Assembly: GCA_964496705.1 (NCBI GenBank)
Contig: CAZCBJ010000027.1
Location: 1-26,179 of the forward strand
Reading direction: 5' to 3'
Length of the DNA stretch: 26,179 nt
From: CAZCBJ01 sp964496705
Lineage (GTDB): Bacteria; Chloroflexota; Anaerolineae; Anaerolineales; Anaerolineaceae
Positions 1 through 8,565 of the stretch are shown here, one piece after another. The translations under genes were made by a program, and so were the position numbers. Each line of letters starts with the position of its first letter. Positions within the stretch are counted from its first letter, which is position 1. The notes beneath the pieces are model-generated. The model had not been told where the DNA came from. It did not search any database and saw only the letters and a list, made by a program, of their open reading frames with translations.

Positions 1-90
1 CTGGCTGTGCTCCCGGTGCTGGTTGTGTTTATTTACGCGCAGCGATTCTTCGTGGAAGGCATCAGCATCACTGGCCTGAGCGGCAGATGA
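1..90 (+). CDS. Carbohydrate ABC transporter permease, C-terminal fragment
   Basis: This is an open frame from base 1 that ends in TGA at 88-90 and encodes the last 29 residues of a protein whose start lies outside the window. The visible tail is a hydrophobic helix with a Pro (LAVLPVLVVFIYAQ), then RFFVEGI and a short polar end. That pattern is typical of the C-terminus of MalG/UgpE-type inner-membrane permeases of sugar ABC importers, where the last helix is followed by a (Q)R(Y/F)FV.GI motif. I infer that it imports sugars or oligosaccharides. The downstream SIS-domain gene, same strand and 50 bases away, fits a sugar-uptake operon. The assignment rests only on this tail. Confidence 0.65.
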   Translation: MAVLPVLVVFIYAQRFFVEGISITGLSGR

Positions 91-127
91 TGTTGACCGG
101 TTTCTATGCGGGGAAATCCTGAAGTGA

Positions 128-133
128 TACAAT
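128..133 (+). promoter_or_regulatory. Candidate extended -10 for the SIS gene
   Basis: TACAAT at 128-133 is preceded by TG plus one base (TGATACAAT), an extended -10. The predicted +1 is about 140-141, which is the second in-frame ATG of the SIS gene, so a leaderless transcript is possible. I see no good -35 at 17 bp. The gene may also be read from the upstream ABC operon. Confidence 0.4.
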
Positions 134-140
134 GAGGCGC

Positions 141-1166
141 ATGAACTCTCCTTACCAGAATGATTTGCTCAACCAGCCTCAGGCTCTGCAGGATACGCTG
201 AATGGCCTGATGGCTCTGCCGTCCATGGATGTTTATGCCCGCAAGCTGGCGGAGGGGACGTATCAGCGGATTTTGCTCACTGGCATGGGTTCTTCATTCC
301 ATGCCTTTTTCCCGCTTCGCTACCGCTTGATCCAGCACGGCATTCCGGTGGAGCACATCGAAACTTCCGAGCTGATCCATTATGCGCCAGCGCTGATCCA
401 ACCGCGTTCGTTAATGCTGGTGATGTCGCAATCCGGCAAGAGTGTTGAGGTGGTGCGCCTGCTGGAAATGGCTGGCGCGGAGGTGGACATCATCGCCATC
501 ACCAACACGGCAGACAGCCCGCTGGCGCGCGCCGCCAGATACACGGTTTTGACCCAGGCTGGCGAAGAGTTCACCGTTTCGTGTAAAACGTATGTCGCCG
601 GATTGGCTGCGCTGACCTGGCTGGGTGACCAACTGATGCCGGAAAGTGCTCCAATGGTCGGATCGTTGAGCGAGACACCACATCTGGTGCGAACCTACCT
701 GGAGAATTGGCAGACCCACGTGGCCAATCTGATCCAGGTCATGAGCGGCGCGCGCAATATGTTCCTGGTCGGACGAGGCGATTCGCTGGCAGCCGTCGGC
801 ACCGGCGGTCTGATCATCAAGGAGGCCAGCCACTTCCCAACCGAAGGGATGAGCGCAGCAGCCTTTCGCCACGGTCCTTTCGAGAGCGTTGCGGAAGGCG
901 TGTTCGTGCTGGTTTTCCTGGGCGACCCGCGCACCGCCCGGCTGCACCGCGCTCTGGCACAGGATATCATGGCGGTGGGCGGAAGCGCAGGATTGGTGCA
1001 AGAATCAACTGGCAAAGGTGTGTTCGATTTGCCTGCCTGCCCACCAGCCGCACGACCTATTTTGGAAATCCTGCCGGTGGAGATGTTCACCCTGGCGCTG
1101 GCTGAGCTGAAAGGCCATATTGCCGGCCAGTTCTCGCGCGGCGGCAAAGTCACCGTGGTTGAATAA
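141..1166 (+). CDS. Double-SIS-domain sugar isomerase/deaminase-like protein
   Basis: About 341 residues with two SIS (sugar isomerase) domains, resembling the isomerase half of glucosamine-6-phosphate synthase (GlmS) and AgaS/FrlB-type amino-sugar enzymes. The glutaminase half is absent. The first SIS domain shows TGMGSSFHA and the phosphate-binding MSQSGKSVEVV. The second shows VGRGDSLAA and AAFRHGPFE, the counterpart of the E..HGP active-site segment of this family. I expect a cytoplasmic enzyme that isomerises or deaminates a phosphorylated amino sugar or glycated compound; the substrate cannot be read from sequence. An ATG at 132 is also in frame (three more residues), but it overlaps a -10-like box, so I prefer 141. 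The gene follows an ABC sugar permease, which fits a catabolic role. Confidence 0.8.
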   Translation: MNSPYQNDLLNQPQALQDTLNGLMALPSMDVYARKLAEGTYQRILLTGMGSSFHAFFPLRYRLIQHGIPVEHIETSELIHYAPALIQPRSLMLVMSQSGKSVEVVRLLEMAGAEVDIIAITNTADSPLARAARYTVLTQAGEEFTVSCKTYVAGLAALTWLGDQLMPESAPMVGSLSETPHLVRTYLENWQTHVANLIQVMSGARNMFLVGRGDSLAAVGTGGLIIKEASHFPTEGMSAAAFRHGPFESVAEGVFVLVFLGDPRTARLHRALAQDIMAVGGSAGLVQESTGKGVFDLPACPPAARPILEILPVEMFTLALAELKGHIAGQFSRGGKVTVVE

Positions 1167-1173
1167 TCCAAAT

Positions 1174-1187
1174 CGGGCAGAAGCCCG
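1174..1187. terminator. Short GC hairpin between convergent genes
   Basis: CGGGC (1174-1178), loop AGAA, GCCCG (1183-1187). It lies in the 23-bp gap between the stop of the SIS gene and the stop of the convergent GH78 gene. On the minus strand it is followed by a modestly T-rich stretch; on the plus strand there is no T run. It is probably a weak, possibly bidirectional terminator. Confidence 0.4.
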
Positions 1188-1189
1188 GC

Positions 1190-3595
1190 TCAGAATTCGA
1201 TCTTTTGGTCAATCTCAATATTTTTCCCATTGGCGCGCAGCCAGCCGCTGACGCCCTGGGGGAGTTCGACAAAACCACTGATCCGTTGGCCAGATTTTTC
1301 AAAGCTGCAGCGGATCTCGCCGCGCGGATGCACCATCACACCGGACGCCTTGTGCAGTCCGCCCAGCTGCGGCATAACCTCCACCGAATTGAAACTTGGC
1401 CCATCCGGGCGAATGCCCAGGATGGAGGCGAAATAATGGTACAGCGGATGTGCGCCCCAGCCGTGGCAATCGGAGCGGTTGGTGTGCGGGTCGCCATTCT
1501 CATAGGTGGTCTTGAAATCCATGCGCTTCATTTCGAACCAGAAAGCCATACGCTCCATCAAGATATCCATGCGTTTCAGTTCGCGGCAGGTTTCGAAAAA
1601 GTAGTGCATAAAATAGACGGTGGGGCGGGTGAGGTCACCCACGTCAAACAGGCTGTGTGCGATGGCAGCCCGCTGCCCGGCGGGGATATTGCGGCTCAGC
1701 ACTGCCAGGCATTGCGAATGTTCGCTGAAGATGCGGTGGTCAAAATCATCGGCGTATAATCCGCGTCCGGCATCCCAAAAATGGCGGGTGAGGGAGGCGA
1801 CAGCCTGCTGGGCCAGTTTGCGCCAGCGCCCGGCCAGTTCCATCTCTCCCAGTTCCGCTTCAACTTCTGCGGCGCGGGCCAGAGCGTAGACGTATTGCCA
1901 GTTGAGTGGTCCGCAGACCTGACCCATTTCGCCGCCGGGCGGGATTCCGTCCTGCCAGGCGGTGACCCAGTCAATGTAATTCCAGCCGGGCGGCGACTGC
2001 ACCAACCCATCCGCGCGGCGCAGCGCGGTAAATGCGTCCAACACAGCGCGCACACCCGGCATCAGGCTGCGCACAAAGTCAAAGTCGCCGCGCCAGAAGA
2101 GGTAGTCGTGCACCATGCTGACCCACCACAGCGAGAAGGGCGGAATCATCTGGCGGATGCGTGAAGGATAGCGCGATTGGGTGAAGCCCTCCGGCAGGCG
2201 CGAAACATCGAACATGTGCAGCGCCTTGCGCGGCAGGCGGTCGTCGCGGCTGATGGCATAAGTCACCAGGCATTCCAGGCGCGTGTCGCCCGCATACTGA
2301 AGCTGCTCATAATAAGGACAATCCATGTAGGTTTCATGAGCGCACATTTGCAGCCCGCGCACCGCGATGGGAATCACCTCTTCCAGGCGTGGATCGTCGG
2401 CTTCAAAATGGCTCTCCATCTCAAGTGGAAAGCGCGTCTCGATGAAGATCAGGCTTTGGATGGTCAGCGGCTGGTTGCTGGTCTCGACCAACAGTTCCAC
2501 ATAGCGTCCAGCCTGCCACCAGAGCGAATCCAGCCGGCGTTGATTGCCGCCGTCCAAATGATAGAGGTTGCCTTCGCCGTCGCGGTGGTGCCACATGGTG
2601 GTGAAATACTTCCCCTCCACGTCGCCCCGCTCGCCGCGGTCCCATTTTTGCGGATCTGAAAACAACGCTTCCTGCCAGTGCATGCGCAGCAGGGCGTTTT
2701 CGCCGCCGGAGACGATCATCTCCGGGTAGGCGCAGTAATAATTTTCCAGGTCAATGATCACCCGGCGGCGGCTATTGGCTGGAAGGGTCAGGGGCGCCTG
2801 ACCGGAGAGCAGTTCCTGCCAACCCGTCTCCTCCCCTCTCAGGTGGTCAGCCGTGCGGATGGGGATGGAATGGGTCTCACTCAGCGCGGGAGCGGAGACA
2901 TGCCGTACTCGCCCAATATGGCGGGGCTGTTCCATCATCGGCGGTAGCGGCGCTGGCAGGAGCAATTGTTCGTTGGGCAGTGTGTGATTGCGCCGAATGC
3001 CGTCATTGCCGCTGTGCAGATGTACCACCGGCAGCCAGCCCTGTCCTTCGCCGCGTTCATAGCCCCAGTTGAATTGGCGGCAGTCGAGGCTGTGGCGGTG
3101 TCCGCAGAACATGATCGCCATGGTGGGAATGAAGCTGTAGCCATCCAGTTTCAGCGCCTCCCAGGGCGCGCGTCCGGTGCCGAGCAGGTCCCAGAAACGT
3201 TCTTCCTGCGTGCAGAGCAGGAAGCCATGCACGCCGGAGAACTGCGCACAGGGGGCGGCCTCGCCCAGGCAGCTGACCCGCGCGACCAGCACATGCTCTC
3301 CACGGCTCAAGTCCAGGTCATAGGTCTCATAGAACCAGTGCTGGATGTCACCCCGCTCAGGCCCGCGCCCGATGCGCGCTCCGTCCAGAAACAGCTCATA
3401 GCGCTCATCCGCGCTGACATGAATGCGGATCACCTCGGGGTTGAGCATCTCGAAGCGCAAGCGGTAGGCTGCCACGAAGGGGGGATCGCCGGCGTGGCGC
3501 AGCCCCACCCAGCAGCACGGCCAGGTGCCCACATTGCCAAAAAAGGCAGGTTCAGGATGATGTGGAAACGGTGTACCGCTGAATGATACGCGCAT
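1190..3595 (-). CDS. GH78 alpha-L-rhamnosidase-like glycosidase
   Basis: 801 residues. The N-terminal half (to about 400) is beta-rich, with a carbohydrate-binding-like stretch (ELFLDGARIGRGPERGD), followed by an (alpha/alpha)6 six-hairpin catalytic domain. D425-CPYY-E430-QLQYAG-D437 reproduces the spacing of the conserved catalytic-site Asp/Glu/Asp of GH78 rhamnosidases, where the Glu is the proposed general acid of this inverting family. Late in the domain comes a Cys-His-Gly-Trp-Gly-Ala-His segment typical of the family. There is no signal peptide, so it is probably cytoplasmic and acts on imported rhamnosides. An AAGGAG site sits 6 nt before the ATG and overlaps the stop of the upstream beta-mannosidase gene, so the two are probably translationally coupled. 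It is the last gene of the minus-strand run. Confidence 0.85.
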   Translation of the reverse strand: MRVSFSGTPFPHHPEPAFFGNVGTWPCCWVGLRHAGDPPFVAAYRLRFEMLNPEVIRIHVSADERYELFLDGARIGRGPERGDIQHWFYETYDLDLSRGEHVLVARVSCLGEAAPCAQFSGVHGFLLCTQEERFWDLLGTGRAPWEALKLDGYSFIPTMAIMFCGHRHSLDCRQFNWGYERGEGQGWLPVVHLHSGNDGIRRNHTLPNEQLLLPAPLPPMMEQPRHIGRVRHVSAPALSETHSIPIRTADHLRGEETGWQELLSGQAPLTLPANSRRRVIIDLENYYCAYPEMIVSGGENALLRMHWQEALFSDPQKWDRGERGDVEGKYFTTMWHHRDGEGNLYHLDGGNQRRLDSLWWQAGRYVELLVETSNQPLTIQSLIFIETRFPLEMESHFEADDPRLEEVIPIAVRGLQMCAHETYMDCPYYEQLQYAGDTRLECLVTYAISRDDRLPRKALHMFDVSRLPEGFTQSRYPSRIRQMIPPFSLWWVSMVHDYLFWRGDFDFVRSLMPGVRAVLDAFTALRRADGLVQSPPGWNYIDWVTAWQDGIPPGGEMGQVCGPLNWQYVYALARAAEVEAELGEMELAGRWRKLAQQAVASLTRHFWDAGRGLYADDFDHRIFSEHSQCLAVLSRNIPAGQRAAIAHSLFDVGDLTRPTVYFMHYFFETCRELKRMDILMERMAFWFEMKRMDFKTTYENGDPHTNRSDCHGWGAHPLYHYFASILGIRPDGPSFNSVEVMPQLGGLHKASGVMVHPRGEIRCSFEKSGQRISGFVELPQGVSGWLRANGKNIEIDQKIEF

Positions 3596-3605
3596 CTGGT
3601 TCTCC

Positions 3606-6116
3606 TTATTTCTGACGACCCTTCAAGATGAGCTGATTGCCCGTGTAGCGCACGGGGCGGGCTTCTTCACCGGACTCAAGCGGAATGTCGTAGGGCTGGC
3701 CGGGCAGCAGGTCGAAGATGTCATCGCGGGTGTCGATGCTCCCGGATGGGTCGAGCACCACATTCCAGATCCAATCCGCGCTCTGGTATCGGGCAAACCG
3801 GCCCAGCGCAGTATCCTCCGTGCTGACCTGGATGGTGGGCGACGCCACATCCCATTCGCGGAAGGGGCGCAATAAAAGGCGGTCCCAGTCCAGCAAGTGT
3901 TTATCCGCGTCGTTGATCTGGGCAAAGGCGACCCGCCCGGGATCGCGGATCAGGCTGGCGGTGCGCAGGCAGGTGAAAGCCGAAATGGGCACCGTGCGCT
4001 GAGCCTGCATGCGCGGTCCGCCGGTGGCAGCGAAGTCGCCGGCGCTCAACGAAATCATCTGGTCCTTTGGGCTGTCGTTGATCAGGTACACACCGATGGT
4101 GCGCTCTTCGTCGACCAGCACGACGATGACTGGAGCGAAGGCGCGACGCACGACGTGGAAAGATGGCCGCCGGCGCAAATAGTAATCCAGGGTGCCCCAG
4201 CCGTGCACAGACGGCCACGAATCGGTGTAATCCCAGTAGATCGCCGAAGCGCTGCTGGGCGTGCGGCGGCGATAATTGCGGATGTATTCCTTCAAGCCCT
4301 CGGCTTGCATCATCCCGCTGGCAATGGCATATTCGGCCAGCGAAAGCGCAGCCGGGCGCAGATTGAGGAATCGCTCCAAATGCAGGGTAGGGGTGCCGGG
4401 GCGCGGATTCCAGAAATTGGCGGTGTTATAGTGCAGCTCCCAGGCGAAGGAGCGCGGTTTCAGCTCAGCCGCGTTGAGGAACTGGCGCAGCGAATCCACC
4501 GGAGAGCAGCCCAGCACGCCGCCCTCGTTGGGGAAGCGGTCAACCAGGCTGCGGTAGCGCCAGAAGTCGGCTGCTTCGCGGTCTGCATCCAGGGTGACGA
4601 ACCAGGGGTGTTGATCGCCGACCGTGTCATCATTGGCCGGGGTGACTGCATCCGAGTAAGGTGAGCTGGGCCAGTAGGGAGTGACCGGACAATGCCGGGC
4701 GGTCAGCATGGGGAAAATCTGGTGAAAAAGCGCATAATCGGGAGCCGTGCGTCCGAAGTCGCGGTAGTGCCAGTCCCACCAGCCCCACTCAATTTCATTG
4801 TTGCCGCACCACACCACCAACGAGGGATGCAGGCTGAATTCTTTCAATCCCCATTCCACTTCGGTTTGCACTTCTTTAAGGAAATCCGGGTTGTCGGCGG
4901 GATATTTGGAACAGGCGAAAAGCAGGTCATGCCAGACCATGATGCCTTTTTCATCGCACAGCTCAAGCAATGGGTGCCCGGCCCATACCGCCCCGCCCCA
5001 GATGCGCAGCATGTTGAAATTTTGCTCAATGGCCAGGTCGACCAGTTTTTTGACCTTGTCCGGGCTGACTTCATAAGCGCTCATTTCCGGCGGCACCCAG
5101 TTGGAGCCTTTACAAAATACCAGCCGGTTGTTGATCATCAGATGAAAGTAACGCCCCTTTTCTGGATGAGCTTTCTGCTCGATGGTCACCCGCCGCAGGC
5201 CGGTTTTGCCTGCCCAGTTGATGATGTGCTTGTCGTCGGCGAGGATGCTGAGATTAAGGGGATACACTTCCGGCGGGCCGTAGCCGTGCGGCCACCACAA
5301 TTTGGGTTGTTTGACCTCCAGCACCAACTCGGCGTGCATGCGGCCCGGCTCCAGCGTAGCGGTGGCGGTCTGGGTCAGCGCGTCGCGGCTGGTGAGGCTC
5401 ATCACAATTTTCATCGGCTTGTTGCCCGGCACCCACCAGGTGGGGCGAATGAAGATGTGGGCAGTTTGCAGATCAGGCGAAACTTCTGAGATGACCGACA
5501 CCTGTTCCAGGCGCGGCTGTGGTCCCCACACAATTTTCATCTCTCCGTGCAGACCGAAGAAGATCAGGCGCGGATTCCAATCCCAGCCGAACTGGAACTG
5601 CGGCTGGCGCAAGAACTGGCGTTTGTTGAGCGCAGCTTCCTCTTGAAAGTTGTAATCGCTGCCATCCAGATCAGCGGTTTTATACAGCCCGGATTCGAGC
5701 AGAATGACCAGCTCGTTCATGCCGGACTTAAGCGCCGAGCTGATGTCCACCACCAAAGGGCGGTGGGAATTGGCGTGCTCGGCAACCAGTTCGCCGTTGA
5801 GGATGATCTCAGAGACGCCATCCACCACCTGCATGTGCAGAAATGGCTCTTGTAGCGGCGCATCGGGCGGTACGTAGAAATTCCTACGCAGAATCCAGAA
5901 ATGCTCTTCCACCCAGCGCGCCTTCAGCGCGTTCAGACCCAGCCGGGGATCATCCAGCAGTCCTGCTTTTTCCAGGTTGTGCTGGATGCTGCCCGGAAAT
6001 ACCATTTCCATGTAACGCTGAGCATCTTCAACCGCTTTCAGGTGGTGATCCATTTTCGCATGCCCACCATCTCCCCAGGTGGCGCGCCAACTGCCGGCCA
6101 GTGATATTTCACCCAT
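3606..6116 (-). CDS. GH2 beta-mannosidase-like glycosidase
   Basis: 836 residues, the usual size for GH2 beta-mannosidases. The order is an N-terminal sugar-binding jelly roll (about 1-185), an Ig-like domain (about 190-290), a TIM barrel (about 300-600) and C-terminal beta domains. GSNWVPPEM and RIWGGAVW are typical of mannosidase barrels. C437-GNNE441 carries the general acid/base Glu, and E531 in FPNEGG is at the position of the nucleophile, where the family more often has (S/N)E(F/Y)G. It probably releases terminal beta-mannosyl residues from imported oligosaccharides. No signal peptide is visible. AAAGGAAC precedes the ATG. A 113-bp gap separates it from the upstream reductase gene. Beta-galactosidase or beta-glucuronidase is less likely given the CGNNE and barrel motifs. 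Confidence 0.85.
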   Translation of the reverse strand: MGEISLAGSWRATWGDGGHAKMDHHLKAVEDAQRYMEMVFPGSIQHNLEKAGLLDDPRLGLNALKARWVEEHFWILRRNFYVPPDAPLQEPFLHMQVVDGVSEIILNGELVAEHANSHRPLVVDISSALKSGMNELVILLESGLYKTADLDGSDYNFQEEAALNKRQFLRQPQFQFGWDWNPRLIFFGLHGEMKIVWGPQPRLEQVSVISEVSPDLQTAHIFIRPTWWVPGNKPMKIVMSLTSRDALTQTATATLEPGRMHAELVLEVKQPKLWWPHGYGPPEVYPLNLSILADDKHIINWAGKTGLRRVTIEQKAHPEKGRYFHLMINNRLVFCKGSNWVPPEMSAYEVSPDKVKKLVDLAIEQNFNMLRIWGGAVWAGHPLLELCDEKGIMVWHDLLFACSKYPADNPDFLKEVQTEVEWGLKEFSLHPSLVVWCGNNEIEWGWWDWHYRDFGRTAPDYALFHQIFPMLTARHCPVTPYWPSSPYSDAVTPANDDTVGDQHPWFVTLDADREAADFWRYRSLVDRFPNEGGVLGCSPVDSLRQFLNAAELKPRSFAWELHYNTANFWNPRPGTPTLHLERFLNLRPAALSLAEYAIASGMMQAEGLKEYIRNYRRRTPSSASAIYWDYTDSWPSVHGWGTLDYYLRRRPSFHVVRRAFAPVIVVLVDEERTIGVYLINDSPKDQMISLSAGDFAATGGPRMQAQRTVPISAFTCLRTASLIRDPGRVAFAQINDADKHLLDWDRLLLRPFREWDVASPTIQVSTEDTALGRFARYQSADWIWNVVLDPSGSIDTRDDIFDLLPGQPYDIPLESGEEARPVRYTGNQLILKGRQK

Positions 6117-6159
6117 CGTCTTATGTTCCTTTCTCAGGTGGAATCAGACCACTTTCTCC

Positions 6160-6176
6160 GGGTTGTATTTTAACCC
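6160..6176 (-). promoter_or_regulatory. Possible internal promoter/operator before the beta-mannosidase gene
   Basis: In the 113-bp gap upstream of the mannosidase gene, the minus strand reads TAAAAT (plus 6167-6172), a -10-like box, inside an inverted repeat GGGTT-N7-AACCC (6160-6176). No convincing -35 is seen. A repressor site over a promoter would look like this, but the elements are short. Confidence 0.25.
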
Positions 6177-6229
6177 AGGTCACGGTTATTTAGGTTTCAT
6201 CCAAATCCGCTGCATGAAATGGCAGAAGA

Positions 6230-7195
6230 TCAATTACCTGCGATATAAGCCACCTGCTCTGCGCTCAACCGCACCGATCCAGCGCTGAGGCTGTCGGCCA
6301 GTTGGTCCAGGGTGCGGCAGCCGATGATGGGGAAGGTGGCGAAGGGTTGGGAGGTCAGGTAACCCAGCACCACCTGCGAAAGGCTCCAGCCTCTCTGAGC
6401 CATCACCTGCTGTATTCGGGCAAATCGCTCTCGATTCGAAGGGCTGTCATAGGTTTCGCGCTGGCCGGAATTCATCTGTTCCAGGGTGCCGTTGGCCAGA
6501 CGATTGAAATAGCCGTTGGCCTGCGAGGTGTAGGGGGTGCAGGCCAGCCCGCTGTTCAGGTGATAGGCGTGCATTTCCGCGTCCATCCAGGCCAGGGTTG
6601 GGTCGCCGAGCACCTGCGGGTTAACGTCGGCTGCGCTCCACAGCACCTGGCTGGCGACAAAGCCTTTCAAGCCGTGCTTGTCAGCGTAATCCCGCGCTTC
6701 ACGGATGCGGTCGGTCTGCCAGTTGGAGCAGCCGTAGTAGCGGATCTTGCCCTCCTGCTGCAACGCGTGCAGGGTGTTCAGGATGTCCCCCACCGGGCTG
6801 GAGCGGTCGTCGCGGTGCAGCCAGTACAGGTCGATCAGGTCGGTGTGCAGGTGGCGCAGGCTGTCCTCCAGGTCGCTGCGGATTTCCTGCGGCGAACAGC
6901 GCGGAGTCAGCATGCTGTGAAGGTGGGGATGGGCGCCTTTGGTGGCCAGCACCACCTTCTGGCGCGTGCCGCGCTCTGCCATCCATGCGCCGATGGTCTT
7001 TTCGCTAAAGCTGCCTACGTCGTTAGCCCAATCCGAATAAATTTTGGCTGTGTCAATAAAATTACCGCCTGCCGCCAGATAGGCGTCTAGGATGCGGAAA
7101 GCGGACTGGCGGTCCACGGTGTCGCCAAAATTTCCGGTACCGAGGCAGATGCAGGCAGCGTCGAGATCCGTTCCGGGGATGAGCTGGGTGAGCAT
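6230..7195 (-). CDS. Aldo/keto reductase
   Basis: 321 residues, a typical (beta/alpha)8 aldo/keto reductase length. The catalytic tetrad is visible: D48 (FIDTA), Y53, K86 (ATKGA) and H127 (YWLHRDD). The C-terminal part has GYLTSQPFATFPIIG, the NADPH-phosphate-binding strand region. These enzymes reduce sugar aldehydes or ketones, or oxidise sugars, with NAD(P)H in the cytoplasm. Its place between a PHP hydrolase and two glycosidases suggests processing of a modified sugar, for example a keto or anhydro sugar; that is inference. AAGGAG lies 5 nt before the ATG, and the upstream PHP gene is 44 bp away. Confidence 0.88.
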   Translation of the reverse strand: MLTQLIPGTDLDAACICLGTGNFGDTVDRQSAFRILDAYLAAGGNFIDTAKIYSDWANDVGSFSEKTIGAWMAERGTRQKVVLATKGAHPHLHSMLTPRCSPQEIRSDLEDSLRHLHTDLIDLYWLHRDDRSSPVGDILNTLHALQQEGKIRYYGCSNWQTDRIREARDYADKHGLKGFVASQVLWSAADVNPQVLGDPTLAWMDAEMHAYHLNSGLACTPYTSQANGYFNRLANGTLEQMNSGQRETYDSPSNRERFARIQQVMAQRGWSLSQVVLGYLTSQPFATFPIIGCRTLDQLADSLSAGSVRLSAEQVAYIAGN

Positions 7196-7239
7196 GTTCT
7201 CTCCTTAATCTTAATGAAAATGGGAAATTTACCCGAATT

Positions 7240-8523
7240 CTAACTCCGATCCCATAATTTGGTGTACAGGGCTTTTACCCGGCCCTGCAGCGGTTTTAAC
7301 AGCGCGGCTGCCGCGTGGTCTCCGGCAGCGTGGGCAAGCATCAGTCGGCCTTCTTCGGCGCACAGCATATCATGAAGCGGGAAGATTTCGCGCATCAGGA
7401 ACTGGGCAAAGCGCACCAGGCGGAACGGCCCGTAGGCGCGGGCGGTCTCGGCCGGAAGCGCTTCCACAGCCACAGACAGGCAGCCTTTGATGGCGCTGAT
7501 CAGATCCGCCAAATCGTCTGAGCGGGCGAAGGCGACGGTGTAATACCAGCCGAACAGCTCGCCGGTTTCGCTGCCGTGCGTATCACTGACCCCCACAATG
7601 GGGATGCGTTTCCCCCGCGCGCGTTCCTCATGGTAGCGCGCCACCTGCAGGGTGTTGGCTTCAATTTCGCTGCGGTGATAACCGCCGATCAATTCGAGCG
7701 CGTCGAAGGGTTGGCGCTCCAGCAGCAGGTTGGTCAGCGCGCCGGGCACGTCGCAGCGGTGGTCGTTGATCCAGTAGGGGTGGCAGAACACGCCCAGCCC
7801 GCCTGCCTCGCGTATCTGGTCATAGCACCACACACACGAAGCGTAAGGATAACGGTCCATCCCCTCCGGCAGGTCTTCCAATGCTGCGGCGATTTCAGCC
7901 ACCTCGCGCCGGTATTGTTCGCTCAAGAACAGGGCGTTCACACTGAAGCTGCCGCCAAAATTTAGAATATGCACGTGGTTTTCGGGTGGGTGGACCTCCT
8001 CGCCGGGGAAGATGCGCAGGTCGATGGGCAGCTCATCAAAGGCCTGGGCAGCCTCCAGAGAAGGTCCGTAACGGCGGTGGTCTGTGATGGCCATGAAGTC
8101 CAACCCGATTTTGCGGCAGGCGGCTGCCACATAGGCGGGGGATTCGCGACCGTCGGAATAGGAGGTGTGCAGATGAAAATCCCCCTTGTACGGCCAGAGA
8201 TGAAACAGATCATCATCCAGCGCGTAAAATTTGAACTCGCCAACCAGTCCATCGGCGGACATCACCAGCAGGCGGTATTCCTGCTCTTGATCGAACTGCA
8301 ATTCGATCCTGATCATCCCGTCGACAGGGTTGACCGCAGTGAAAATGGGATTGCCCCACTGCATCTGCCCGCTGGTTCCTTCCAGCGGGATGAGGGCTGC
8401 CTGGTAGGTTTTCCCATTTTGAAATGCGCAGTGCGCATACAGCGGTCGGATGGTCACGGTGGTCTTCCGTCCGGCGCGAACCATCCGCGGAAAAACATCA
8501 AAAAATAAAATTTCTTCTCGCAT
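7240..8523 (-). CDS. PHP-domain metallohydrolase (CehA/McbA-like)
   Basis: 427 residues. An N-terminal beta-sandwich-like stretch (about 1-105) precedes a PHP domain. Metal-ligand motifs are clear: H117-L-H119 followed by SYSDG (121-125), T147-DHR, then a later FCHPYW and VGVSDTHGSE. The layout is that of CehA/McbA-type hydrolases, which cleave phosphoester, carbamate or other ester bonds using two or three metals. The substrate is unknown. Position in a glycosidase/reductase/transporter run points to a sugar-linked substrate. It has AAGGAG 5 nt before the ATG, no signal peptide, and is 42 bp from the upstream transporter gene, so co-transcription is likely. Confidence 0.82.
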   Translation of the reverse strand: MREEILFFDVFPRMVRAGRKTTVTIRPLYAHCAFQNGKTYQAALIPLEGTSGQMQWGNPIFTAVNPVDGMIRIELQFDQEQEYRLLVMSADGLVGEFKFYALDDDLFHLWPYKGDFHLHTSYSDGRESPAYVAAACRKIGLDFMAITDHRRYGPSLEAAQAFDELPIDLRIFPGEEVHPPENHVHILNFGGSFSVNALFLSEQYRREVAEIAAALEDLPEGMDRYPYASCVWCYDQIREAGGLGVFCHPYWINDHRCDVPGALTNLLLERQPFDALELIGGYHRSEIEANTLQVARYHEERARGKRIPIVGVSDTHGSETGELFGWYYTVAFARSDDLADLISAIKGCLSVAVEALPAETARAYGPFRLVRFAQFLMREIFPLHDMLCAEEGRLMLAHAAGDHAAAALLKPLQGRVKALYTKLWDRS

Positions 8524-8565
8524 CGCGTGCTCCTTGAAGTTGTTAAAATAACGTTCTACATTGCC

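Noticed and set aside
411..1171. Long open frames on the strand opposite the SIS gene, and many similar antisense frames elsewhere
   Set aside because: They mirror the high-GC codon pattern of real genes, have no ribosome-binding sites and no recognisable domains.
1174..1187. A strong bidirectional terminator at the SIS/GH78 junction
   Set aside because: The stem is only 5 bp and neither side has a real T run, so it is listed only as a weak candidate.
6130..6154. Second inverted repeat (GTGG-N7-CCAC) upstream of the beta-mannosidase gene as an operator
   Set aside because: The arms are only 4 bp, which is expected by chance.
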